NCBI GenBank assembly: GCA_963965975.1
Contig: OZ014412.1
Location: 1,242,501 to 1,306,500 of the forward strand
Direction of reading: 5' to 3'
Length of the DNA stretch: 64,000 bases
DNA from: Xestospongia bergquistia
Lineage: Eukaryota > Porifera > Demospongiae > Haplosclerida > Petrosiidae
Below, in pieces: positions 24,280 through 35,875 of this stretch (within the stretch, counting starts at the first letter, position 1; the number at the start of each line of letters is the position of its first letter). A model generated the notes under the pieces. It was given only the letters and a program-made list of their open reading frames with translations, did no database searches and had not been told where the DNA came from. The translations under genes were made by a program, and so were the position numbers.

Positions 24280-25480
24280 TTATGTGAATTTTCTGTACCC
24301 ATATCTTGTGTTTATCTTCTTGTGATAATGATGATTCTATAGAATTGTATAGCTATTGTGGACTTTCACAGTTATGAATGGAAATAAATAATGGTAAAGC
24401 TTTTTGAAATAGACAGTTAAAGTGTATGGAAACCCAGAAGATCCTATTTTGTTCTGTTGTTTCATCCAAAGAGCATGCCTGAGATGAATGGGAAAAGTAG
24501 GTCATATTATATATTATTTTGTCACACAGGCAACGTTCATCACTGGTTCAATCTTTAATCTCTAAAGAAATTTGCTGGCTAGTATTTCTCATACCCATAG
24601 ATCCTATAATGTGTTATTAATGAAATTTATGTTTGTATTTTGACAAAAAAAACAGCTTAAACTTTATATTTGTTGATGTTGTCACAGCTATGTAATGTGA
24701 TATTTTTTGAAGATTCATATAACAGGGACATAAAGATCTTTAAATGTACTTATAGCTCCATGTATGTTCTATTCAGTGATACCAATAGTTCCACCATTTA
24801 GGCTTAAAATCTGGTTTGTACTAAAGAAATACAATACCTACACATTTTTGGCTTACCAATAAACAATCATTTCTGAAATCAAAACCACGTTGAATACACC
24901 ACCTATGTATTGTAGACCATTTGTCTGTCTCTCAATCAAAGTTTTGATTGAAAATATCAAATTTTGATAGAGTTATAACAATTTTGAAGATGGCAGGTCA
25001 AGCTTGAAAACCAGATTTTGGCTTGCTTGGACGTATATTTGTAATTAAATCTCAATTTCAAGGATTTTGGTAGGATGGTACCAACTGAAATTTGAGATTT
25101 CATACCTTTCTCACATTAAGTGATGGCACAACCTAGTACAAGAGTAGACGAGATACTCAGTGAAGCTCTTTACAGTTATATTACCGTAGTCAAAACTAGT
25201 CTCGTCCCCAACCTACAACCCACATAACTATATATCACTTTATGATACTAGGAAAAGGTCTAACTGATCCTAAGAGCAAAAGTAATATATAGTTTTTAAC
25301 ATCTCAGTTTGTTAATTCCATTTAATATTTTGTTCTATTTTGTGCTCATAACATTGTAAAAATAACATGTATTAATAAAAAAAGTATTAAAAAAATATAT
25401 GTATATAACATGTATTTTTTTCAAATAAACATGATTCTATTACTACAGATATACTCTCTTGCTGCCAATAACTTATATTT
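24280..25480. other. Non-coding stretch, nothing recognised
   Basis: AT-rich sequence with no convincing exon, repeat family or element end. Confidence 0.4.
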
Positions 25481-25489
25481 GTGTTTATA

Positions 25490-26056
25490 TAGACAATGAT
25501 ATAAATAATAATAATTCTATTTTTAGCTTCACTGTCTTCTGCCACCATCCAAATTGATGTTCCTGACCAATACCTGCTATTAAATAATTTCCAAGTTTAG
25601 TGAAAGACAGATAATTGATGACTCCAAACTGAAAAAGAAACTAATAGTATATTACTACAATTATTAATATTATATAAACATGTAGATATTGTATAGTCTA
25701 TAACATGTTGACAATGTGTTTCTTGTATAATAAACATGTGAGTTATTAATATTTCTTTGTCAACAACAAGAGATATCAATTACAATAATGACATAGTATA
25801 AATATATGCAAATGTTTTGATAGAAGTTGAACAGAAACATAAAGACTTCAAACAAATACAACCACTTATGGCAAGACTGTCGATAAATATGATATTACAG
25901 TAAGTTCTATGCACACACATATATAGTTAGTAATGATTATTTAATATATTATTTATTGTTATATGCTATACTACTTACCACTGAAGCAGTAAACAGATGT
26001 TCTAAGAAAGGAAATTGTTGACCACACTTCCAGAAATGTATTTGTCTATCTTTGAC
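25490..26056 (-). pseudogene. RRP9 (U3 snoRNP WD40 protein)-like C-terminal exons, probably a remnant
   Basis: Two minus-strand exons. 26056-25979 encodes 26 residues including DRQIHFWKCGQQF and LFTASV, a WD40 blade. The next exon, from 25628, encodes FGVINYLSFTKLGNYLIAGI then GQEHQFGWW. RRP9 proteins end with a blade of the type GF(I/V)NSLKF...GVGQEHRLGRWW followed by EAKN; here the EAKNRIIII-like continuation is present only in a shifted frame just after GWW. Both exons are phase 0 at the shared junction. No upstream blades were found within the window. With the frame break and missing N-terminus this is most likely a duplicated fragment. RRP9 normally binds U3 snoRNA in rRNA processing. 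Confidence 0.55.
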
Positions 26057-26059
26057 CTG

Positions 26060-26300
<241 letters not shown>

Positions 26301-27420
26301 TAAAGTATTCTTGTGATTTCACAACCATTTTTATAGTGAGCATACTATTTTCCATTTATGCACAATATACACATGAAGAAAATCCCTTGACTAGAGAAGA
26401 GCACTTAAGAGAATCTCCCTAACTGTTGATATTACTATGGCTTTTACAATAACACTTTGCTTACAAAAGCACATATCACGATAATTACATGATACATGTC
26501 ATAGAATAGTGCACTTTACTATGTTCTTGAAACCACTAGGTCTATATGGGTAACACTATTACTGCTGTGGCCCTATCTTGTCAGGAGAGTGTTCATGAAA
26601 AGCTTGTTGTTTCTTCTTCATGACATTCCACAAAGCAATACCATAGGGAAGAGAGAGAGTATTAAAGTGGTAGAGTGAAAGTAATACAGTGGAGCTCAAA
26701 AAAGTTCAGACATCTCCCTCATGTTTCTCATTAGAAATAGTACTTAAACATACCTACTTAGTATTGATTTATATCCTTAGTTAATGAACGACATAGCATT
26801 AGAAGATGAAGAATGCAGACACTAATATATCAGAAGTATTTTATGTTAATTAAAGTTCAAAACATTACCACAAATACTGTTGCAGGTACATAGCACTGCT
26901 TAAAAAGTGTCTCCAGCCAAATCTAGTTGTGTCCATTTTTAAGTATGAGAAATCCTACGCTTTTACATTAGAATAAATATAACAACACCCATAGCTTGTT
27001 CCAAATCTTTCTTTTATTTTCATTGAACTAGACATACAAGCAGAACACCACCCATTGTAAGATGTGTAGTACTTAATGGAACAACTTACAGCTGCTCAGT
27101 TACGTCTATTCAAAAGCTATTTACACAAGAACAACTAGAGCAGTAATTATAAAAAGGGCAAGTTAGTACAAGTCAAAGGTATGACATTTAGGTAAATACA
27201 ATGGTTCCATCAGCCTGGTCAATAAGAAGTTTGACTACATTTCATGCATGATAATGCCTCTTGCCATCTTTTGGTAATAGCAGATCATGACTTATTTCAG
27301 ATACTACAGAGGCTGTATACAAGTACCAATAATAAAAGAGGGCTCTGGTGAAGTAGATAAATCCTGATGTGGCACAACAACAGGTGATATAGTTTGTGAA
27401 GGAGGCAGGTTTGAGGTGCT
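26301..27420. other. Non-coding spacer
   Basis: No exon or element is recognised. Confidence 0.4.
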
Positions 27421-27770
27421 GTTACTATATATAACTGATGGCACTTACATCGTCACTGACATATGACAGTACACTGTAGTACTGTTACTATATATAACTA
27501 ATGGTACTTACATCATCACTGACATATGACAGTACACTGTAGTACTGTTACTATATATAGCAGATGGGACTTACATCGTCACTGACATATGACAGTACAC
27601 TGTAGTACTGTTACTATATATAACTGATTGTACTTATATCGTCACTGACATATGACAGTACACTGTAGTACTGTTACTATATATAACTGATTGTACTTAC
27701 ATCGTCACTGACATTTGACAGTACATTGTAGTACTGTTACTATATATAACTGATGGTTGACTCACTCTCT
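27421..27770. repeat. 63-bp minisatellite, about 5.5 copies
   Basis: GTTACTATATATAACTGATG recurs at 27421, 27484, 27547, 27610, 27673 and 27736, an exact 63-bp period with a few substitutions. Every forward frame read on the minus strand is closed. Confidence 0.95.
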
Positions 27771-28150
27771 CTCTCCAGAAGATACAAGTATGCTAACTTC
27801 AGGTTTCCTGGTTCTTCTCAGTTATACAGACCAGAGACCACACCTCCTTAATTGTTTTTTTTCAGCAGTCACAGATATTATCTAATGACATGTGTTGTGA
27901 CATTAAAAATCAATGTCTTTTTAAAAGTCAACAAAACAACAACGGAGAAAAAAAAACGACATTATAATTCACAACTAAATGTTCACTCAAATAATACACA
28001 TACACATACACACACAAACACATAATTACAAGTAAGTTACATTAGCTATTGTTAACAACATTTACAAATACTAGTTCTTAACTAACTATATATCTATTAT
28101 AGAATACATACACAGCAAAAAGTACAATTGATTTCACACAAGAAGACAAC
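27771..28150. other. Spacer downstream of gene C
   Basis: Nothing recognised. It includes a short CACATACACA-rich stretch near 28000. Confidence 0.4.
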
Positions 28151-31100
28151 TTAGTTTTCATTAGTAAAATAATTTTCTATCACTTTAAGAGCCTCAATCA
28201 AAGCGATCTCATTTCCTTCATTATCTTCCTTTATCGAATGACTAAACACAAAACCAGGCTTAATTTGAAAGTGGTTGTCACCTAAACAAATCATATAATA
28301 TCAATGACTGTTTTATTAAGTAATAGTTTACTTTTTATCCATTGAATCAAGACAAGATCGATTTGAGAGTTGTTATCCTTCATAGAACATAATATAGCGT
28401 TTGGAACACTCAAGACTTCACCAATGCTATACCAATCAATATTAATATCTCTTAGGTTAGTAAGATGACTGTCACCTAAACAAATCAAATGATATCAATT
28501 GAAATGACTGTTTTATTAAGTTAGTTTACAAGTTATTAATTAATACTTTAAATAACAATAAATTACTTATTAGTAATCAAAGTGAGATAAAGGACTCTTT
28601 GTTAAGGTAACAGGTTATGCAGATAACAGGGCATTATTTAGAGTGATAAGGCTGTAATACGACATGCATATAGTGGTAGAAAATATCAACTTGTTGATTA
28701 TTCATGAGGACATGATCAATCATTGTAACACTCCTTCTGAATGGGCTGTGATTTGGATTCACCAGATTTGTAAATCCTGATAGAAAGTGAAACTCTATAT
28801 TAAAGCTATATAAAGTATTGTAAAGACTAAAATTACAAGGTAGGTGTGGTACCCAATAAAGACGATCCAAACCTCACTGGTCAAATTGTTTCATTAAGTA
28901 GCTATGTAGTGTTTAAAGAAACCAGGTGAGTACTTCTAAGGCATCTGATTGGCTATAGGTCACATGGTCAGTAATAAACTATTCTTAATATAACATATTA
29001 GTGTACACATATTTCAATATCACAGTTCAATCCATTAAATATATCATGTCTTACTTACCAAGTGGGTCATCTGACAAGCCAACAAGAGCAACCATTAAGT
29101 CATATCCTATTTAAAATAGTTAAAATAATTGTACTATAGAGTATTCTCACTTTTAAAGACTTTATTGTCATCGTTCATTATAAAAGGTAGAGTATCTTTA
29201 TCCACTTGGTACTGAGGAATATATTGTCCTGCCTTATCATTCAATGTAAAACCAAAAAACAGATCATCATCATGGATATGTTCCTGGAGATAAGAAAGGT
29301 CATAGTAACATATATGGTTACAAAATCACACATAAGTACATGTACATTAACATGGCATTCATGACAAAGACTGGATAGTTAATAATTAATAATAATGATT
29401 AGTAAACTAACCTGAGGTACTGTGTTAGATTTGGATACAATCATCACAGGATCACATGACTTCTCAAATACAGATTTATCTCTGTCAATTAGTTGACAAT
29501 ATGGCAAGATAACAAGAATAAAATATGATGAAGACATTTGATCACAAATCAAAGACAAAAATGTTTCATGTGTAAAAGTACATGAGTTTTCAACAAGAAT
29601 GAAATTTTCATGAAATTCATGAAGTGCAGACAACAGCTGGACATTCTTCTGATATAAGTCAATTTTCTTTTTGAAACCTTTTGTTTTGTTATAATGGGCA
29701 ACAGCTAAAACTTTTTTTCTTCCAATTTTTCTACCACCAACTATTATTTTTCTCACTTTTACTTCTATCCCAACAAGTAAATCAATAAATTGATGAATTG
29801 ATGATGATATCTTTAACCTGAAAAGGTTGTCTACTGGAAATATTACCTTTTGTGGTGACTCATTACAGAAAATGAAGTGATCACAAAATTCACTTAATGA
29901 ATCAAGTATTTGGGCATTCTTTTTGTGCAAAAACTTGAAAAATTGTGAAAGTCTTGTCTTGCCATAGTAAGTACCAGTAATCATAAAACGTGGTTGCAAA
30001 AGTAGTTTCTGATTGCCATCAACAATAGCCATGCTCTTAGAAGCAGCTACTGAACGCATAAAATGCTTTATAAGCTGCATGCTTGTCATCTGTAACTCAC
30101 TTGGTTGATTGAGTAATTCACCATTTATTGAGAAAAGAAACTGAGGGTTATCAGATGGATTTTCTTTTAAATTAGCGCAAATTGTATTGATTGTGTTGCC
30201 TCGATTCAATGCACGTAATACATCAGTAAATTGTGGTTGACCTCCAGCGTCAAGAAAGTATGCCCAAGTTGCTTTATGTAGGTCTTCTGAAATCTCTCGT
30301 TCTGCAAGAACATTGACCATTTCATTTGAGTAGCTATCAGGATCAGTTGAGAACATATTTTGCTGGAACTGTATAGGACTGGGAACCACTTTGATTTCCT
30401 TGGATGAATATCCAGTGATATAACTAGTTGATAGTGATGAGACATTTGTAGATGTTGCTGCATTTTCTAAAGTAGGATCATTTACATCATCTGACTGTTG
30501 TTCAAGAGCGCAGATAGCATCACGACCAGTAACTCTATCCCAGATTTTGCCTTCACTCCTTTCAGCTACTCTCTCAACAGCACGAACAGGTCTTGTTGCT
30601 AATGATGTACTATGATGAACTTTTGGTCCAGGCCAGTTGGAGAGTAATGATTTAAATGCTGTTTTACCAACACAAGGTGGTCCCATAAGAACAAGCGTCA
30701 TGTTACTGCAATAGACATTGTTTTTTTTAAGACCTTTTTTGTAAAAAAAATGGAACTGTCATAATAAAATTAGAACATTATATATCATCAAATCGATATA
30801 ACATGTACCCTTATTTATAATTGAACTTACTTTCATCAATCAAAAGATGTGCACCTTTTTTATTAGCTATATTAATTGGTGTCTTACCATCCTGAATAAT
30901 AATTTAAAAACAAGGGGATTCAAAGTAATGAGGTGATGGGTATATATAGAAGGAATTTAAAACATGCACAAATAATGTAAAACATGCACAAATAATGTAA
31001 ATTTAAAACATCACTCTTTGTATTACAAATTTACTGACCAATTTTAAATGCAAATTCTATTAATTTGGCCTTATGCTTATCAATAGAAATAATATTGTTG

Positions 31101-34100
31101 GACATTCCAGTCATTGTTACACTACATTAAAATACATCTCATCATGAACAGTCAAATTCACATTGTGCTTTGATGAAACCTTTATACTGTGATGATTGTC
31201 TTGTAATGCAATTACATCACATTACTCTATATTAGCTACAAAGCACAACACATACTGATGCTACAGAAAATCAATCACACAAGCTATGCGTTTAGTAATG
31301 TATGAACATCTAACTTCAATGTAGTTTTGATCCCTTCTTTGTTTAAGTGTGTTGGTTGGAAAATTGTACATTAAAATGGAGAATATGTGGACACATTTTT
31401 AGTTTTGCTTTGAAAAAAATGATGTCATTAATTCCCAAAGCCATGTGTTTTTCAAGGGTCAAATGGTTTGAAAGACATTTATGTAATCATAAATATCTAT
31501 TGTAGAACATTTACTGATTCTTTTTGTTTCTGTAGAAGTGTTCGTTGGACCTGTTATTGTACTTCAGATGTTTTACTTGTTGTTTACAAAGATTAGCTAC
31601 ATATGCACACAGCAAATCAATCTATCTTACATTACAAGTGAAATGCACAAAGCACATCAATCTATCTTACATTACAAGTGAAATGCACAAAGCACATCAA
31701 TCTATCTTACATTACAAGTGACTTTTGCCTGTTTTGTTTAAGATTAAGTAACTCTATCAGCTTTTGTAATAGCATATGTATTGATAGTGATATCAATACA
31801 TGTGTTTTAATAATTAATTAGTTCATGGTATCATTCAAAGCTAGTATCTACATGTAATGTTGGGTTATTTGTGCAAGTCCCACAATAATATATAGTGTCA
31901 TGTCTTTCTCCTCCTTCAGATGAGGCATCATTATTGTGCTGTCCCTCGTTCAATGTAATGTCATCCTTGTCATTGTTAACTGTCATTTTGTAAAGAATGT
32001 ACGAGTTAACAATGGCAACTTCAAACAACCACAACATGAGCTTCCACCACCACTTGATGGTACATTGTCCAAATGAGTAGTAAACAGCATGTTGGTCTGC
32101 TTTATCTATTCCATTGTACTTGTAGATTACAAGTGGTTTGGTTTTTATTTCTCCATGTCTTCCTGTTCCAGTTGTCAAAAGTGGCTTTATGAACATTTGA
32201 TATCATTAAGACCATTGTCTCTCCAACCCAAGACTAACTTTCCTTTACTCCAAGCCTTAGTTTCACCTCTTCTGAGTTTGTAAGCTCTATTCCTGGCTAC
32301 TTTAGGCAGTTCCTTTCAGTTACTACCAGTATATCCTGTAGCTTTCTTCTCTGACTCATCTACCAAAGGAACACTAGAGTAGAATCTATCAGCATAGATG
32401 TGGTGACCCTTGCCAAGGTATTTTTCAGCAACAGTAACAACAACCTTGGCCAGTATTTTATTGATTCGATTTGTGGGTGGTGTTTCTCTGTTATATGAAG
32501 CATCCAGAATGTTTCTTCAAATCGATTTCAAGAAGGACATCGTGAAAGAAGGGAATATAAATTATCGAAGATGTTTTCCAATACCCTTCTCTCTCTGAGC
32601 AAGGTAATATTCCCATGTTAATTATAATTACCAAGACTGCTTTCATTTTAGTGACTATTACATCAGACTCTACTTCCTCCACCTTGAATTTTCTACTCTG
32701 TTCCTTTCCATCAATAACCACCCTAGCATACTCTATCCACAAGCATCTTCAACACTGTCATCCATGAACAAACAAAAACTTAAGTGGAGATGACTTGGCT
32801 GTCAAAGATATGTTTGGACCTGGTTACTCATTGGAAGTACAAGTTGATGGTATCATCCAAGTTCATTATTTCTGTCCATGGGTTAGTTTCATCATTGTCA
32901 TCATTACTACTGTGTCCTTGTGTACCTTTTCTTTTATGCTGTCATCCACCACACATTCCATGGTATTGTCCTCTACCATGTCATCATTAAATCATAATAC
33001 TAATTTCTCTTTTACCATCAGGATCCTGTTTTCTTGTGATTGCTGTCCTTTGATATGTTTACAAGGGTTAGTTAAAAGAATTCATAATTTTTAGAATCAA
33101 TTATCTAGATAATTGATTCTAAAAATTATGAATTATTCAGAATTTTAATTATATTGTTTTCTCAAGACAAGAGTAAGGGAGTAAGTCTGCATTGCATCTG
33201 TGTTCTTGGTTCTTGTGGGAAAACCTTGATCGACGCATAAATGCATTTTTTGGTGCATAAAAGGTATATTATATGTGTGTTGTTAACATACGATCATACA
33301 ATTTATATCATGCCTTATCAACAATAGTGATGGCAGCACCATTACCAATTAACAATTTTTTGGTGTCAAGATCATTAATGGATGCTGCAAAATGTAATGA
33401 ACTCCAGTCATCCTTTACCAGTAAAACAAAAAAGCAGTAAATAGACAATGCACATTATACAATGAGATCATTGTTCTACTGAGTTTACTGGTAACATAAT
33501 AACACTATTATGCTTTTAATTTCATATTTGTAGTATTCTATATACACCATGGAACATTTATGATGGTACATTCTTATATAATTATGCTCCTGTATATACA
33601 ACTACTATATTTTGTACTCTACAATTTTGTACATTATAGTGCACTACAACATAATTACTGAACTATCATTGTAAATATAATAGTAAGAATGACATTGGTA
33701 AACTAAAAAGGTAATTAACTGTGTATAGTCAGAAAGTAAAACAAGACACATCACAAGTACAATGTGTATAAACTTTTGATTTGTATAGTGTTGCCATATA
33801 ACGTTTAGAATTTCTCACAAGTATAGCTATAACTTTGATGATCAATGACTAGCTGAAGTGATTCCTCTAGTTTAGATTTTCTTTTAAAGTATGAAAGCTA
33901 TAAAGGTCTGTGCTGTGTCCTGTAGCTAACATGGAAATGTACTCCAAGGAGAAGTTAACAAACTTAAGTGATTCAAAAGCAAAAGTCAGTCGTTTTATCA
34001 CAACTAGTCTCCTAGGCAGTCACATGTACAAATCAGCCTTACTACTTGGTATTATTGGTATTGTAGTATGGAAGATTATGCGCTTCCAAATCACAGCAAG

Positions 34101-35482
34101 GCTCTTTGATTGCTAGGTATCTGAAGTGGTCTGTACAGGTAACATCAGTTTCTCTGTGTGTGGTTAATATAGTTGTCTTGTATGTAAATGACAAAAAACC
34201 TCATTAAATGCATTTATGTAGTTAAACAACCAAAATTTGGGTTATCAAATACAATCCTTGCCAAATGGGTGTGCATCCTCTTAAATGTGGACAACTTCAT
34301 TTTAGGACAACAATAACTTTTATAACTCCAGAAATTGCTAACACATGCAATTTTGCCTTTTAGGTGTATGTATAATATACTCCACACCCTTTGTTTATAC
34401 AAACTATGGCTTTGCAATTGATTTGTGACAATTTTTCGTTTGATCTTATTTTGTCCTTTGAAGATATCCATAAGCTCACTTGAAAATATATGTTGTTGAT
34501 CATTAAAGCAAGTTCAAGTTATTATTAATTCAAATAGATTTGTCAAAATTTTGTTACAATCTCTGAAGCTAAGGACACCTCTCTATAAAGAACATTTACA
34601 TTTGACCCAATGGTGTCCTCTATTTGTAAGATTCCACTGTAGTCAATTTTAGACAAAACACTATATTGGTTATAATTAAAGAAACATATTCAGACTAACT
34701 ACCTTATTTATAAAACATATATTATCTTTTATAATAAATGATATTAACTTACCAGATCAGTAGCAGTTACAATGACTCCTCTTGAGAGAGGATATTTTAC
34801 TCCAGACAAGTCTCCTTTCTTAACAGATTCAATTAGATTGTCAGTCTATTGTAAAAAAAATTAAATGATTCGTTTAAAATAAATAATGCAAGAGAACAGA
34901 TTCAAATAAATTTAATTCCAACAACTGGGAATAGCCAAACCTTTAAAAATGGTAAAGTCAAACCTTTCCATAACTTTCTAAATATAAGATAATAATAAAC
35001 ATTTATTTTTAAAGCAGACTAATTATTCTATAATTGTGTTGAAAATATTAATTTTAGCCAAACAGAAGCTTTGAAGCTCAATTAGTTAATATTAGTTAAT
35101 TGTAATGTTCACAATGAACACTACTGAAACTCATTGTGTATATAGATCAGAATAAAATGATATGGACATATAACATATAAATATATGCGTCACAAATAGT
35201 TTATATGCTGCGTTGATATATACCACATGGATCCAAACAATAGATCAGTTTATCATAAGACTAAACTATGTAATATTTGTTAATGATATCCAGAGTACTT
35301 CACACCCACCATTTGTTGTAATTTAGTAAAAGTAGAAATGGTGAAATACACAATATTTTAAACCCCTCTAATATCTATTAATACAAATGCTAAAAAATAA
35401 AAGCTAAGCCTTATCAAACACAGTAACAAGAGATAACAAGAAAATACATACAAAGTGAATGGAGTTCTTTCCATTCCGCCAT
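28151..35482 (-). CDS. Gene C: ankyrin, Roc-like GTPase and death-domain protein
   Basis: Model exons: 35482-35452 (possible first exon, MAEWKELHSL), 34845-34753 and 33412-33314 (ankyrin: LIESVKKGDLSGVKY; WSSLHFAASINDLDTKKLL, exactly 33 residues), 30891-30831 (GKTPINIANKKGAHLLI), 30705-29412 (GTPase-like), 29283-29151, 29106-29059, 28475-28332 and 28281-28151. The large exon has a Walker A P-loop (GPPCVGKT) and a switch-II-like FLDAGGQPQF, as in Roc-type GTPases. The last two coding exons read as a death-like fold (WYSIGEVLSVPNAI, then LIQWIK). A signalling role through the death domain is inferred. Oddities: the ankyrin exon ending at 33314 needs a GC donor, and phases do not close at the first junction or into the GTPase exon, which may start at its own ATG at 30701. 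Introns hold a piggyBac relic and a palindrome. Confidence 0.7.
31605..31720. repeat. 40-bp tandem repeat, three copies
   Basis: The phrase TCAATCTATCTTACATTACA recurs with a 40-bp period from about 31618. It lies in an intron of gene C. Confidence 0.9.
31830..33000 (-). mobile_element. piggyBac transposon relic in gene C intron
   Basis: Minus-strand frames match a piggyBac transposase in order. An N-terminal block lies near 32600-32530 (YIPFFHDVLLEIDLKKH), a catalytic-core block near 32400-32340 (HHIYADRFYSSVPLV), and the C-terminal block at 32196-31831 (YNGIDKADQHAVYYSF, then IKWWWKLMLWLFEVAIVNSY). The reading frame is broken several times. No clear terminal repeats or TTAA duplication were found. 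It lies within the intron between the second and third ankyrin exons of gene C. Confidence 0.75.
33079..33134. repeat. Perfect 56-bp palindrome
   Basis: The sequence is identical on both strands with no spacer, centred on TCTAGA; the left arm begins AATTCATAATTTTTAGAATC. It lies in a gene C intron, just upstream (in transposase orientation) of the piggyBac relic. Confidence 0.95.
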
Positions 35483-35875
35483 GACTCTGACATCATGCAT
35501 AATTTGTATATCACTAATGAACACTTGTACAAGCAGCATTTTCAAGCTTCAGCAGAAAAGTTTAAAAACTATTGAAACTGTTTATAGTAAAAGTAAACTA
35601 GATAAGAAGAGACAGCCACATAGAACTATGAAAAGCTTCAGTATGACTAACAAAAACTTTGTGCAGCTACAACACCACCTCCAAGTTAGGTTGATGATTG
35701 TCATAATTGAAATTCCAATAATTTACAGAGTACACATGTTCTCCATACATAATATACTGCTGACCTTATCATTAGTATTGTCAATATTGTCATGTTCAGA
35801 AGAAACCTCTGAGTGACAACTCTTAAAGGAAACCTAAAGGTAACAAAAATACATCAGTAATTACTAATGATTAAG

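Noticed and set aside
27421-27770. Possible array of 39-nt exons and 24-nt introns in the 63-bp minisatellite
   Set aside because: An intron of 24 nt is too short for spliceosomal splicing, and reading straight through gives stops in every frame.
28634-28870. 78-residue minus-strand frame in gene C
   Set aside because: No splice sites fit and the matching intron segment in receptor F is not open, so it is intronic.
35481-35816. 111-residue plus-strand open frame
   Set aside because: Antisense to the possible extra receptor E exon and gene C start; no family features and no splice context of its own.
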